NCBI RefSeq assembly: GCF_006439025.1
Contig: NZ_RCYZ01000002.1
Coordinates: 558,753 to 622,752, forward strand
Direction: 5' to 3'
Source: Hymenobacter nivis
Lineage (GTDB): Bacteria > Bacteroidota > Bacteroidia > Cytophagales > Hymenobacteraceae
DNA length: 64,000 nucleotides
A program made the position numbers and the translations under genes. Positions 18,001 to 25,809 of the stretch are shown here, piece after piece (position 1 is the stretch's first letter; the number at the start of each line of letters is the position of its first letter). The notes under the pieces were generated by a model. That model made no database searches. It was not told the DNA's origin and was given only the letters and a program-made list of their open reading frames with translations.

Positions 18001-18986
18001 GGCAGGACGCGCCTCCCTACGACGGCATCCAGCAGAAGAACGAGTTCTTCGAGGCCCAAACCGCCGATGCCCAGTACCGCACCTACATCAAGGTGTACCT
18101 GCCCACGGCCGATTACCTCACCGCCTTCACCAACCGCCTCAGCTACCGCCTCACCACGGCCGCGCCGCGGGGCTGGCGCGAGGCCGGCGGCTGGCGGGCC
18201 GTGGCGGCGCGCTTCGCCACCCTCAGCAGCGTGACCGTGGACCGCCGCACCGCCAACCCCAACCTGGGCCAGCGCCTAAGCCCTTTCGGCTACGGCCCCG
18301 ACGATGAGCAGCTGCTGGCCTTCAACCAGCTGATGCGCAACACGGTGTACTTCAACCGCTCCAACCCCATCTTCGGAGCCGAGTTTACGGTGCAGCAAAC
18401 CCAGCAGAAAACCTTGCTCACCCAAGGCTTCGACCTGCGCAACTTGGCCACCCAAAGCCTGCTGGTGCGCCGCACACTGGCCCAGTTCTTCACCGGCCGC
18501 CTCACCCTCACGCGCGACATCCGCGAGGCCCAGAGCGACTACCTCACCACGGCCACCACCAGCCGCAACTTCCGCCTGCTGAACTACGCCGTGCAGCCCG
18601 AAATCAGCTATCAGCCCTCGCCCGCCCTGCGCCTCACCGCCACCTACCTGCGCACCAGCCGGCGCAACGTGCGCGACGACGCCTACTTCGGCACGGCCGG
18701 CGTGTTCGACGAGCTGGGCCTCGAAACCCGCGTCAGCCAGGTCAGCAAGCGCACCCTCACCGCCGCCACCCGCTTCACCCGCGTGGCCTTCGACGGCGAC
18801 CCCACCTCGGCCGTGGGCATCGAAATCCTCAACGCCCTGCGCCGCGGCGCCAACTTCACCTGGAACCTGAACGTGGAGCAGCGCCTGAGCAACGGCCTGA
18901 ACCTGACGCTGGCCTACGACGGCCGCAAAGCCAACGGCCTCAACGTGGTGCACACCGGGCGCATGCAGGTGGCGGTGCTGTTTTAG
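15024..18986 (+). CDS. Very large predicted outer-membrane protein with a Gly-Ala-Pro repeat
   Basis: The 1320-residue protein starts at ATG 15024 with a signal peptide ending near 'GACAQ'. Residues about 38-90 are a low-complexity stretch of short L-G-A-P / A-V-G-P units. From residue about 100 onward the sequence alternates polar and aromatic residues in many predicted beta strands ('NLQLEGQLTDGIHLTAAISD', 'YFLRYYKNIQGAALEA', 'KIDFEYSDLNYSRSLYALSH'), which suggests a large beta-barrel or beta-rich surface protein. No TonB plug and no type IX secretion tail were seen. Proteins of this kind are conserved in Bacteroidota without a known function. It follows the sensor kinase in the same direction; a GGGCCCC/GGGGCCC palindrome covers its stop codon. 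Confidence 0.8.
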   Translation: MAQLYRTRFPWLGLLAAVWAVLSALGACAQEKPVLPGAPVGVPAPPALGAPGLGAPAVGPPALGIPVLGVPALGAPATAAPAVGAPRPAATAVPPPSSRRCRYLRLAPGRDTTDFALADTLTIVPASVTAADGRAVPYDARTNRYRWVRPAPRDSAGAPRPDSVLLCYRVLPLRLEAARYRRPLRLMDSLDFRRAPIGYEDFSVKEQILNTPGISKTGNLARGVSFGNTQNVFVNSALNLQLEGQLTDGIHLTAAISDQNVPFQPEGNTQQLQQFDKIYITLTSQQGSLTAGDVVLRNKPDYFLRYYKNIQGAALEANFGPPLPGLTSGPAAQGVANTVFLNGQAGQLPVAPGGAVPTLNPATISQPQLADPNRQVPLAGTVATASGRTAKGLAWQSSTAIAGGVAKGKFASLDVAPLENVQGPYRLTGPNGEQYIIVLANSERVYLDGRLQVRGYDADYTIDYNLAEVTFTPRHLITRNSRIKIDFEYSDLNYSRSLYALSHYQQIGKLSLHANYYQEADNPDNAANLELGPADRLRLRAAGNVAAVDAPGADSAAFNRTIVQYHRDVVLPPGALAPVAVFTYVGATSPIDSVRGVYTVRFTDLGQGNGDYVASTRFVAANGRVYEYVAPVGGVRQGRYQPVRRLPTPQLKQLVSAGASYEVARGATVFVDAASSRLDRNRFSPESDRGGAVHVGYVVQDRRLNLPGLRDYRVRSALDYEYTAPRFAPIDRYRDIEFDRNWSTASTVQGNAVGGVPREDNILNFSVGLTKNVNNNFSYRVSHRYRPGEVNGTQHWLDGAQKFGGLELRGSLFLLNSEAGRFRSSWARGEGTARFVGGALVPGYAYRFDKNRVALPGGDSTSTVNYFDEHNVFLQSRDSARTKFRLDYSYRRDQGPTADRRALAERSAAQTWQGSLAARPGRTQDLRIVATYRSLAQRDSALSRTALGKIDYNVGLFQNQVRSELSYSVATGRELRRDYSYLAVPAGQGTHYWQDAPPYDGIQQKNEFFEAQTADAQYRTYIKVYLPTADYLTAFTNRLSYRLTTAAPRGWREAGGWRAVAARFATLSSVTVDRRTANPNLGQRLSPFGYGPDDEQLLAFNQLMRNTVYFNRSNPIFGAEFTVQQTQQKTLLTQGFDLRNLATQSLLVRRTLAQFFTGRLTLTRDIREAQSDYLTTATTSRNFRLLNYAVQPEISYQPSPALRLTATYLRTSRRNVRDDAYFGTAGVFDELGLETRVSQVSKRTLTAATRFTRVAFDGDPTSAVGIEILNALRRGANFTWNLNVEQRLSNGLNLTLAYDGRKANGLNVVHTGRMQVAVLF

Positions 18987-19202
18987 GGCCCCCGGGGCCC
19001 CTAAATTCGGCCCAGCTATCGGAAACGATTGCCGCGTAAAATGCGAGAAAAATACCGGTTTGTGGGAGGATTCTTACAAAATATGAGCACCTTCGCCTTT
19101 TAGATGGCGGGCGAGTTGGCCAAATTGGGCCACGCTTGCGCGTCTTTGGCTTTCGTTTCGTCCCACCTCCACTGCCCGCGCGGGCCGCCCACCCACTTTT
19201 AT

Positions 19203-20897
19203 ATGCAGCAACACCAACTCGCTACGTTAGACTACGTCGTCTTTTTCGTTTACTTCCTCATAGTAGCCGGGTACGGCATCTGGATTTATAACCGCAAAAC
19301 GGGCCACGACGGCACCCTTGAGGGCGACTCCAAGGACTACTTCCTGGCCGAGGGCTCGCTCACGTGGTGGGCCATCGGCTCCTCGCTGATTGCCAGCAAC
19401 ATCTCGGCCGAGCAGTTCGTGGGCATGGCCGGCTCGGGCTTCAAAATTGGCCTGGCCATCTCGGCCTACGAGTGGATGGCGTCCGTCACGCTCATCATCG
19501 TGGCCACGTTCTTCATCCCGGTGTACCTCAAAAACCGCATCTTCACGATGCCGCAGTTTTTGCACCAGCGCTACAACGGCACGGTGGCCATGATCATGGC
19601 CATTTTCTGGCTGGCGCTGTACGTGGTCGTGAACCTGACCTCGATCCTGTACCTGGGCGCCATTGCCGTGAGCAGCGTGTCGGGCCTCAACCTCACGTTT
19701 TGCATGTACGCGCTGGCCGTGGCCGCCGTCATCATCACGCTGGGCGGCATGAAAGTTATCGGCTTCACCGACGTAATCCAGGTGTTCTTCCTCATCCTGG
19801 GCGGCCTGGCCACCACCTACCTGGCCCTCAACTTGGTGTCGGAGCACTTCGGCACCACGGGCGTGGTCAACGGCTTTAACATCCTGATGGGCAAAGCCAA
19901 CGAGCACTTCCACATGATTGTGAAGCGCGACGACCCCAACTACATCGACCTGCCCGGCCTGACGGTGCTGCTTGGCGGCCTCTGGATCGTGAACCTCAAC
20001 TACTGGGGCTGCAACCAGTACATCACGCAGCGCGCCCTGGGCGCCGACCTGCCCACCGCCCGCGGCGGCCTGCTCTTCGCCGCGTTCCTCAAAATGCTGA
20101 TGCCCGTGATTGTGGTGCTGCCCGGCATCGCCGCGTTCGTGCTCTACCGGGAAAACGTGTTTGGCGCCGCGGAGTTTGGCTCGGGCGCCGACCTGAACCC
20201 TGACCGCGCCTACCCGGTGCTGCTCAACATCCTGCCGATCGGTTTGAAAGGCTTGTCGTTTGCCGCCCTCACGGCGGCCGTGGTGGCCTCGCTGGCCGGC
20301 AAGGCCAACTCAATTGCGACCATCTTCACGCTCGACGTGTACAAGAAGGCGCTGAACGTGAATGCGTCGGAGAAGAAGATGGTGGCCGTGGGCAAAATCA
20401 CGGTGGTGGTGGCCATGCTGCTGGGCATCCTCATCGCGCCGCACCTGGGCATTGATAAGAAGGGCGGCTTCCAGTTCATCCAGGAATACACCGGCTTCGT
20501 GTCGCCGGGTATTTTCGCCATGTTCATCCTGGGCTTTTTCTGGAAGAAAGCCACATCGGGCGCGGCGCTGTTTGCCACCATCGGCGGCTTCCTGTTCTCG
20601 ATTGTGCTCAAGTTTCTGCCCGGCATGACGGACCTCTCGTTCTTGGCGCCGTTCGGCTTTGCTGTGAAGCCCGAAGGCTCCAACATCTACGAGATTCCGT
20701 TCCTCGACCGCATGGGCTTCGTGTTCGTGTTCTGCATCGTGGGCATGTTGCTGATCAGCCTAATTCAGGGCAAAGGCCTCGCCAGCCCCAAAGGCCTCGA
20801 AATCGACTCGAGCATGTTCCGCCCCAACCGCAGCTTTGCCATTGGCTCGGCCATCGTGCTGTCGATCATCACCTGCTTGTACGTCTACTTCTGGTAA
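19203..20897 (+). CDS. Sodium:solute symporter (SSS family, sugar-transporter type)
   Basis: The 564-residue protein has about fourteen helices and SSS-family landmarks: 'DYFLAEGSLTWWAIGSSLIASNISAEQFVGMAGSG' region at residues about 48-82, 'NLNYWGCNQYITQRALGA' near 265-282 and 'AALTAAVVASLAGKANSIATIFTLDVY' near 355-381. The last matches the sodium-site helix of vSGLT-like sugar transporters. ATG 19203 is chosen because the upstream in-frame stretch from 19104 is not hydrophobic or family-like. The substrate cannot be read from sequence; sugars or inositol are typical for this branch. It lies near a sugar-phosphate cupin and a convergent sugar-modifying operon, which supports a carbohydrate substrate. 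Confidence 0.92.
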   Translation: MQQHQLATLDYVVFFVYFLIVAGYGIWIYNRKTGHDGTLEGDSKDYFLAEGSLTWWAIGSSLIASNISAEQFVGMAGSGFKIGLAISAYEWMASVTLIIVATFFIPVYLKNRIFTMPQFLHQRYNGTVAMIMAIFWLALYVVVNLTSILYLGAIAVSSVSGLNLTFCMYALAVAAVIITLGGMKVIGFTDVIQVFFLILGGLATTYLALNLVSEHFGTTGVVNGFNILMGKANEHFHMIVKRDDPNYIDLPGLTVLLGGLWIVNLNYWGCNQYITQRALGADLPTARGGLLFAAFLKMLMPVIVVLPGIAAFVLYRENVFGAAEFGSGADLNPDRAYPVLLNILPIGLKGLSFAALTAAVVASLAGKANSIATIFTLDVYKKALNVNASEKKMVAVGKITVVVAMLLGILIAPHLGIDKKGGFQFIQEYTGFVSPGIFAMFILGFFWKKATSGAALFATIGGFLFSIVLKFLPGMTDLSFLAPFGFAVKPEGSNIYEIPFLDRMGFVFVFCIVGMLLISLIQGKGLASPKGLEIDSSMFRPNRSFAIGSAIVLSIITCLYVYFW

Positions 20898-21031
20898 TCA
20901 CAGCGCGGCTTTAAGGCCAGCTTGCTGGCAAGAGTTTCTAATTTCTGCCATCTTTACGGGCCGCTGGCCTGCGCGTAGCGCGGGCGGGCGGCCCGTTTCG
21001 TTGCGTCTTCCCTCACCTTTTTTCTTTCTGA

Positions 21032-21538
21032 ATGAGCACCCCCGACCCCCAAAAGCACCTCGTGTTCGAGGAAGTGGCCCAGCGCCTGCGCGGCGAAGGC
21101 TTCGGCATCGACAAGCAGGACGAAACGCGCCCCTGGGGCGGTTTCTTCGTGATTGACGAAACCCAGGCCCAGCAGTTTGCCGACAAGTACTTCGACGGCC
21201 TCTCCATCGAAGGCCTGAAGATTTCGGGCAAGCTCAGCCCCAAAATCCTGATCGTGGCCCCGTTGCAGCGCCTTTCGTGGCAGTACCACCACCGCCGCGC
21301 CGAAATCTGGCGCGTGGTGCAGGGCCCCATCGCCGTGGCCACCAGCGAAACCGACGAGCAAAACGAGCCCCAGCACTACGGCCCGGGCGAGCAAATCACC
21401 CTCAAGCAGGGCGAGCGCCACCGCCTTATCGGCCTCGACGGCTGGGGCATTGTGGCTGAAATCTGGCAGCACACCGACGCCGACCAGCCCTCCGACGAGG
21501 ACGACATTATCCGCGTGCAGGACGACTTCGGCCGCTAG
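21032..21538 (+). CDS. Cupin protein resembling type II mannose-6-phosphate isomerase C-domain
   Basis: The 168-residue protein is a single cupin: 'RPWGGFFVID' near residue 34, 'LSWQYHHRRAEIWRVVQGP' (metal His-His and Glu) near 83-101, and 'GERHRLIGLDGWGIVAEIWQH' near 129-149 carry the metal-binding residues. It is close to the C-terminal isomerase domain of type II PMI/GMP enzymes and to proteins labelled phosphoheptose isomerase in Bacteroidota. The nucleotidyltransferase half is absent. A sugar-phosphate isomerase role is likely but the substrate is open. It is 134 bases downstream of the symporter. Confidence 0.82.
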   Translation: MSTPDPQKHLVFEEVAQRLRGEGFGIDKQDETRPWGGFFVIDETQAQQFADKYFDGLSIEGLKISGKLSPKILIVAPLQRLSWQYHHRRAEIWRVVQGPIAVATSETDEQNEPQHYGPGEQITLKQGERHRLIGLDGWGIVAEIWQHTDADQPSDEDDIIRVQDDFGR

Positions 21539-21542
21539 GCCA

Positions 21543-21606
21543 GGGCCCCCGGGCACAAAAAAAACCGGCCTCGCATGAGGCCGGTTTTTTTTGTGCCCGG
21601 GGGCCC
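21543..21606. terminator. Bidirectional terminator: perfect 30-bp inverted repeat
   Basis: Bases 21543-21572 are exactly complementary to 21577-21606, with a four-base loop GCAT. The core stem (CCGGCCTC/GAGGCCGG) is flanked by eight A on one side and eight T on the other, so it is a U-tract terminator on both strands, and the stem continues beyond the U-tracts into GGGCACA and GGGCCCCC arms. It lies between the convergent cupin gene (+) and the DUF6807 gene (-). Confidence 0.9.
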
Positions 21607-21663
21607 CACCAAGGCTGCGCGCTACTTGGCGGGGGCCCCCAGCGCCCCGTGGGGCCCCAGCGG

Positions 21664-22728
21664 CTACTTGCTGGCCACGGGGCGCTTGGCGAAGTCCGCG
21701 GCCGCGGCGTTCAACTGCTGGGCTGACAGCGTCTGGGGGCCCTCGTCGATGAGGATGCGGTAGCGGAACGTGACGGACTCGCCCTTTTTGAGGGCCAGGT
21801 TATTGGCGGTTTTGCCTTCGGTGAAAATCTTCTCGCCCAGCGGGTTGGTGGCAAACAGGCCGTAGCCGCGGGCGTGCCAGAAGGTAGGGTAGTTCGGGTT
21901 TTTGGGGTGGTCGATGATTGCCACGCTGACCGAATCGGCGCCCATCTTGCCGTACGCCTTGCACCACACGCCGCGCGTGCTCCAGGCGTCGTTGCCGCGC
22001 TTGCCAGCGCTGGTGAGGTAGGTGCCGGTGGCCGTGCGGTCGGTGCCGGCCTTCACTACGGTTACCAGGCCCTTGCTGTCGGTGTACTGCTCGTCCTTGT
22101 CCGACGGCATTTGCAGCGCGTGGGCCAGGCGCAGGCCCAGTAGCCCGTCCTTGGCGTCGGCGAAGGCCACGTCCACGGCCGCGGTCAGCGTCGTGGCCCG
22201 GTCGATGGTGCGCGCCCGGCCGGTGCCGCTGAACTCAAAGCGGGTGGTTTCCTGCAGCAGCACCTCGTTTTGCTGGTTGGTCCAGTTGGCGTGGTAAGCC
22301 AGCGCGCCGGTGGGGCCGCTGGCGGTGGCCAGAATCCGGTCGGTTTTGATCCAGCCGTAGCGGCTTTTCTTCTCCTTCGGAATGGCGTAAGAGTTGTTCC
22401 AAAAGTCGAGCCCGTTCACGTTCTCGAAGTTGAACCACGTGCCGAGGTGGTGCGGGTGGTCGGTGGGGTCGCCCGGCTGCGGGTCGAGCGGAAAGCCCCG
22501 GGTGACGACCGTGCCGTTGGCGGCGCGCAGCGGGTAGAGCACAGGCTTCTCCAGCGAGTCGGGATACAAAAAGCTGGTAAACAGCCGGGCGCCCACGAAT
22601 ACGTCCACCTTTTGGGCCTTGGCGTCCTGAACGACGCGCACCGGCGCGGCCTGTTGGGCCCTGGCTTCGGCCAGGGCCCCCAGCGCCAGCAGCACGACGC
22701 CGGCGCCGGATAGTGCGAATCGGTTCAT
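21664..22728 (-). CDS. DUF6807 (PmoA-like) secreted protein of a sugar module
   Basis: The 354-residue protein has a signal peptide ('VVLLALGALAEARAQ', cleavage near residue 25). The body matches DUF6807, often labelled PmoA family: 'PVLYPLRAANGTVVTRGFP' near 63-81, 'GDPTDHPHHLGTWFNF' near 86-101 and a C-terminal 'KGESVTFRYRILIDEGP'. The family has no link to particulate methane monooxygenase despite the label; the cluster of histidines in 'DHPHH' suggests metal or carbohydrate binding. It is the last gene of an operon with the oxidoreductase (15-base gap) and the tandem DUF1080 gene, so it probably acts on the same sugar. Confidence 0.85.
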   Translation of the reverse strand: MNRFALSGAGVVLLALGALAEARAQQAAPVRVVQDAKAQKVDVFVGARLFTSFLYPDSLEKPVLYPLRAANGTVVTRGFPLDPQPGDPTDHPHHLGTWFNFENVNGLDFWNNSYAIPKEKKSRYGWIKTDRILATASGPTGALAYHANWTNQQNEVLLQETTRFEFSGTGRARTIDRATTLTAAVDVAFADAKDGLLGLRLAHALQMPSDKDEQYTDSKGLVTVVKAGTDRTATGTYLTSAGKRGNDAWSTRGVWCKAYGKMGADSVSVAIIDHPKNPNYPTFWHARGYGLFATNPLGEKIFTEGKTANNLALKKGESVTFRYRILIDEGPQTLSAQQLNAAAADFAKRPVASK

Positions 22729-22743
22729 GGGTGCGGGGCAGGG

Positions 22744-24108
22744 TCAGTACTTGAACACTTTGCCGCCCACCATCACCTCCTGCGTTTTGTCGTCGAAGGT
22801 GGCCTTCATGCCCGTGTGGGCGGCGGCGGTGGTCATGATGTTGGCGATGGAGTGGCTGTAGCCGGCCTCCACGGGGGCGTGGGGCTGCTGGCGGCTGCGC
22901 ACGCACTCCATCCAGTTGCGCACGTGGTTGGAGGTGAGCACGTCGCCGCCGGTGTTGGCCGACGCCACCACGGCGGCGGTGTTGGCCAGGCTGAACTCGG
23001 CCAGCAAGTTGGGGGCCATGTGCATGGCGTCGGCGTGCTGCTTGAGGAGGCCCCCGCGGGGCGACACGGTGTTGGTGTTCAGGTTCAGCTCGCCGCCGTT
23101 GGAGTAGTAGATTTCCGCCGGGTGCTCGTCGCCGTTGTCCATCCGCGAGCCGAACGTGACCTGGAAGCCCTCGGCCGGGTTGTCCAGGGGCCCGTAGTCG
23201 AACACCGCCGTGAGGGTGTCCCAGTTGCGGCGGCCGTCCTTCCACATGTAAATCCCGCCGTTGGCCACCACGCTGCGCGGGTGGGGCAGGCCCGTAAACC
23301 AGTGCACGGTGTCAATCTGGTGGCTCATCCACTGGCCCGGCAGGCCCGACGAGTAGGGCCAGAACAGGCGGTATTCTAGGTACTTGCGCGGGTCGTAGGC
23401 TTCGGCGGGGCGGTTCATGAGGTAGCGCTTCCAGTCCACATCGGCTTCGCGGAGCTGGGCCACCAGCTCGGGCCGCCGCCAGCGGCCGGGCTGGTTCACG
23501 TTCCAGGTCAGCTCCACCATTTTGATGGGGCCAAACTTGCCCGACTTGATGAACCGCTCGGCCGCCATGTAGTTGTCGCCGCTCCGGCGCTGCGAGCCGA
23601 TCTGCACAATCTGCTTCGCGCCCTTGATGGCCTTGAGGGCGGCCCGGTTGTCGGCCATGGTTTCGGCAAAGGGCTTCTCCACGTAGGCGTCGCAGCCGGC
23701 CTGCACGGCCTCGATGGCGTGCAGCGCGTGCTGAAAGTCGGCGGTGCCGATGAACACCGCGTCCACGCTTTTGCTGGCGTACAGCTCGTCGTTGTTGCGG
23801 TAGGCGGCCACGTCGTGGCCCAGCTTTTCCTTCCAGAGGGCCGCGCCCTCCGCCCGGCGCTTGCTCCAGATGTCGGACACGCCCACGATGTCGAAGTTCA
23901 ACTCCTTGTAGTGGTTGAGAAAGCTGGGCATGTGCGAGCCCCGGTGGCGGTCGGAGAAGCCGACCACGCCGACCCGCACCCGGTCGTTGGCCCCGATGAT
24001 GCGCTTGTAGCTGCTGGCCGACCAGGCCGTGGGCGCCACCAGGGCCCCGGCGCCGACCAGGGCCGCTTGCTTAAGGAAAAGACGGCGGGCATTGGGTTCG
24101 TTGAGCAT
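22744..24108 (-). CDS. Gfo/Idh/MocA family oxidoreductase, exported type
   Basis: The 454-residue protein starts with 'ARRLFLKQAALVGAGALV', a twin-arginine-like signal ('RRLFLKQA'), so it is likely exported folded with its cofactor. A Rossmann domain follows ('VRVGVVGFSDRHRG', near residues 44-57), then the family 'EKP' motif in 'CDAYVEKPFAE' with the nicotinamide-facing lysine, and 'GGDNYMAAERF'-like C-terminal domain features. Related enzymes oxidise or reduce sugar hydroxyls, for example C3 of glycosides. Between the DUF1080 and DUF6807 genes it fits a 3-keto-glycoside pathway. Compare with the second family member at 26811-28028, which has 'EKT' instead. Confidence 0.9.
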   Translation of the reverse strand: MLNEPNARRLFLKQAALVGAGALVAPTAWSASSYKRIIGANDRVRVGVVGFSDRHRGSHMPSFLNHYKELNFDIVGVSDIWSKRRAEGAALWKEKLGHDVAAYRNNDELYASKSVDAVFIGTADFQHALHAIEAVQAGCDAYVEKPFAETMADNRAALKAIKGAKQIVQIGSQRRSGDNYMAAERFIKSGKFGPIKMVELTWNVNQPGRWRRPELVAQLREADVDWKRYLMNRPAEAYDPRKYLEYRLFWPYSSGLPGQWMSHQIDTVHWFTGLPHPRSVVANGGIYMWKDGRRNWDTLTAVFDYGPLDNPAEGFQVTFGSRMDNGDEHPAEIYYSNGGELNLNTNTVSPRGGLLKQHADAMHMAPNLLAEFSLANTAAVVASANTGGDVLTSNHVRNWMECVRSRQQPHAPVEAGYSHSIANIMTTAAAHTGMKATFDDKTQEVMVGGKVFKY

Positions 24109-24142
24109 GTGGAAAAGTGGGTGGGAAGGCGAAAGGAAAAGC

Positions 24143-25522
24143 TTACAACTGCTTGATTTTGATGCTCCGGAACGACACCTCGTTGCCGTGGTCTTGAAGC
24201 AAAATGCGGCCCTGGGGCGCCATGCCGAAGTTGGGCCAGATGTGGTACTTGCTCTGGGCCACCAGGTCCAGGTATTCCTTCGAGCCGCGGGTGTACTCCA
24301 GCACTTTCAAGCCGTTGAGGTAATGCTCCACGCGGTTGTCGGGGTGCACCACCACGCGGCCCACGTTCCACTCGCCGATGGGGTGGATGAAGCGCGGGTT
24401 CTTGAGCGACGTTTTCAGGTCGTAGAGCGAGGCCAGCGTCCGGTCGCCGTCGCGCCCGAGCTTGGCGTCGGGGTGCAGCGCGTCGTCGAGCACCTGGTAC
24501 TCCAGGCCGATAGCCGAGCCCTCGGTTTTCTCGTCCAGCGTCACGAAGTACTTCACGCCGCTGTTGGCGCCCGGCGTGAGCTTGAACTCGAACGACAGGT
24601 CAAAGGCCTTGTACTGGTCGTTCGTCACGATGTCGCCGCCGTTGGCCGCCTCTTTGCCGGCCGAGGGCTGCACGGTCATCGTGCCCGCGTCCACCTGCCA
24701 GCCCTTGGCCGGGAACGCGGGGCCCTTGGCGCTGCGCCAGCCCGCCGAAGATTTGCCGTCGAAGAGCAGCTTCCAGCCGTGCTGCTTTTCGTACGCCGTC
24801 AGGTAGTTGGGCACGAAGTTGACCACGTAGATGTCGGCCGGGAACGCGCTGGGCTTTAGGTTGGCCGTCTGAATCTTGATGTTTTTGAAGTAGACCTTCT
24901 TGCCCGCTTGCTCCTGGGTGGTGATGCCGTGCACCTGCAAGCCGATGAAGCCCTTGGGGTCCACGGGGTCCACCACGTAAGCCACCGGGATGTTGTTGAC
25001 CCACGTGCGCATCTCGTTGCCGATGCACTCCACCCGCAGGTGGTTGTACTGCCCCACCTTGAAGGCCGTTTTGGCCGCCGGGTGCAAGTCGAGCGGGTAG
25101 AGCCACTGGCGGCGGGCCTCGTCGTAAATCCCGCCCGACCAGGCGCGCTCCGACGGGTCAATTTCCAGCTGCCGCCCGAACACCACGCCCTTGTGCTCGG
25201 GCGTGTCGAAGTGGCTGCGGGTTTGCACGCCCGAGTTGCTCACCGGGCTCTCAATCATCAGGTCCAGCTCCAGGGCGAAGTCGCCGTATTCCTTCTCCGT
25301 CACCAAGAAGGTGTTGCCGGAGTTCATCACGGTGGTGCCCACAATGGCGCCGTTTTCCACTTTGTAATCGGCCGTGCCGGCCAGGCGTTTCCAGCCCGTC
25401 AGGGTTTTGCCGTCGAACAGGTTTTGCCACGGGCCGGGGCCCTGGGCGTGGCTCGCGTGGGGGTAAGCAAACGTTAGCGCAGCGGCTACCACGCGGGTGG
25501 CAATTGTTGGGAATCGTTTCAA
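24143..25522 (-). CDS. Tandem DUF1080 protein (3-keto-disaccharide hydrolase type)
   Basis: The 459-residue protein begins with a signal peptide ('VVAAALTFAYPHASHAQ') and has two DUF1080 (LamG-like, 3-keto-disaccharide hydrolase) domains: residues about 32-225 ('NLFDGKTLTGWKRL', 'HKGVVFGRQLEID') and about 245-459 ('LLFDGKSSAGWRSAKG', 'SAIGLEYQVLDD'). Each half has the family start 'LFDGK.l.GW' and the core 'G.EyQ' or 'GRQLEI' strand. The start codon is TTG at 25522; no ATG gives a better signal peptide. DUF1080 enzymes cleave glycosides whose sugar was oxidised at C3, so this is likely the hydrolytic partner of the oxidoreductase 34 bases downstream. Confidence 0.88.
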   Translation of the reverse strand: MKRFPTIATRVVAAALTFAYPHASHAQGPGPWQNLFDGKTLTGWKRLAGTADYKVENGAIVGTTVMNSGNTFLVTEKEYGDFALELDLMIESPVSNSGVQTRSHFDTPEHKGVVFGRQLEIDPSERAWSGGIYDEARRQWLYPLDLHPAAKTAFKVGQYNHLRVECIGNEMRTWVNNIPVAYVVDPVDPKGFIGLQVHGITTQEQAGKKVYFKNIKIQTANLKPSAFPADIYVVNFVPNYLTAYEKQHGWKLLFDGKSSAGWRSAKGPAFPAKGWQVDAGTMTVQPSAGKEAANGGDIVTNDQYKAFDLSFEFKLTPGANSGVKYFVTLDEKTEGSAIGLEYQVLDDALHPDAKLGRDGDRTLASLYDLKTSLKNPRFIHPIGEWNVGRVVVHPDNRVEHYLNGLKVLEYTRGSKEYLDLVAQSKYHIWPNFGMAPQGRILLQDHGNEVSFRSIKIKQL

Positions 25523-25809
25523 GAAAGTGGGGGTGAAGTGGAAGGGTAGGGGCCCTAAAGTAAGGCACGGGCCGCCGACCGGCTAGCCGGCCTGGGCTGG
25601 TAATGACCAGCTTCTGCCGGCCCGGGCCCGGCTAAAGTATAAAAAAACCGGGCAATGGTACCGGGGCCCTGGCCTGGGGTCGCCGCCGCCGGTGCCCTAG
25701 TGGTAGTGGCCCCAAGGTGGGTTTTGTTGCCTATTTTGCGGCAGCTAACCGAATCGATTGTGCTGCCGGGCCGGCCGGCAGGCGCGGCCGCCACTTAATT
25801 TTTAAGCGC

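Noticed and set aside
19059..19089. TTTG-N19-TA-like sequence as a Bacteroidota promoter for the symporter gene
   Set aside because: The -33 TTTG and TA spacing fit, but the TTTG half of the -7 box is missing, so the call is too weak.
21664..22728. Link of the 'PmoA' label to methane monooxygenase
   Set aside because: The protein is a soluble exported DUF6807 member; the label is historical and there are no other methane-oxidation genes.
22235..23245. 336-codon minus-strand frame between DUF6807 and the oxidoreductase
   Set aside because: Overlaps both genes in another frame and is Arg/Gly/Pro-rich; no independent support.
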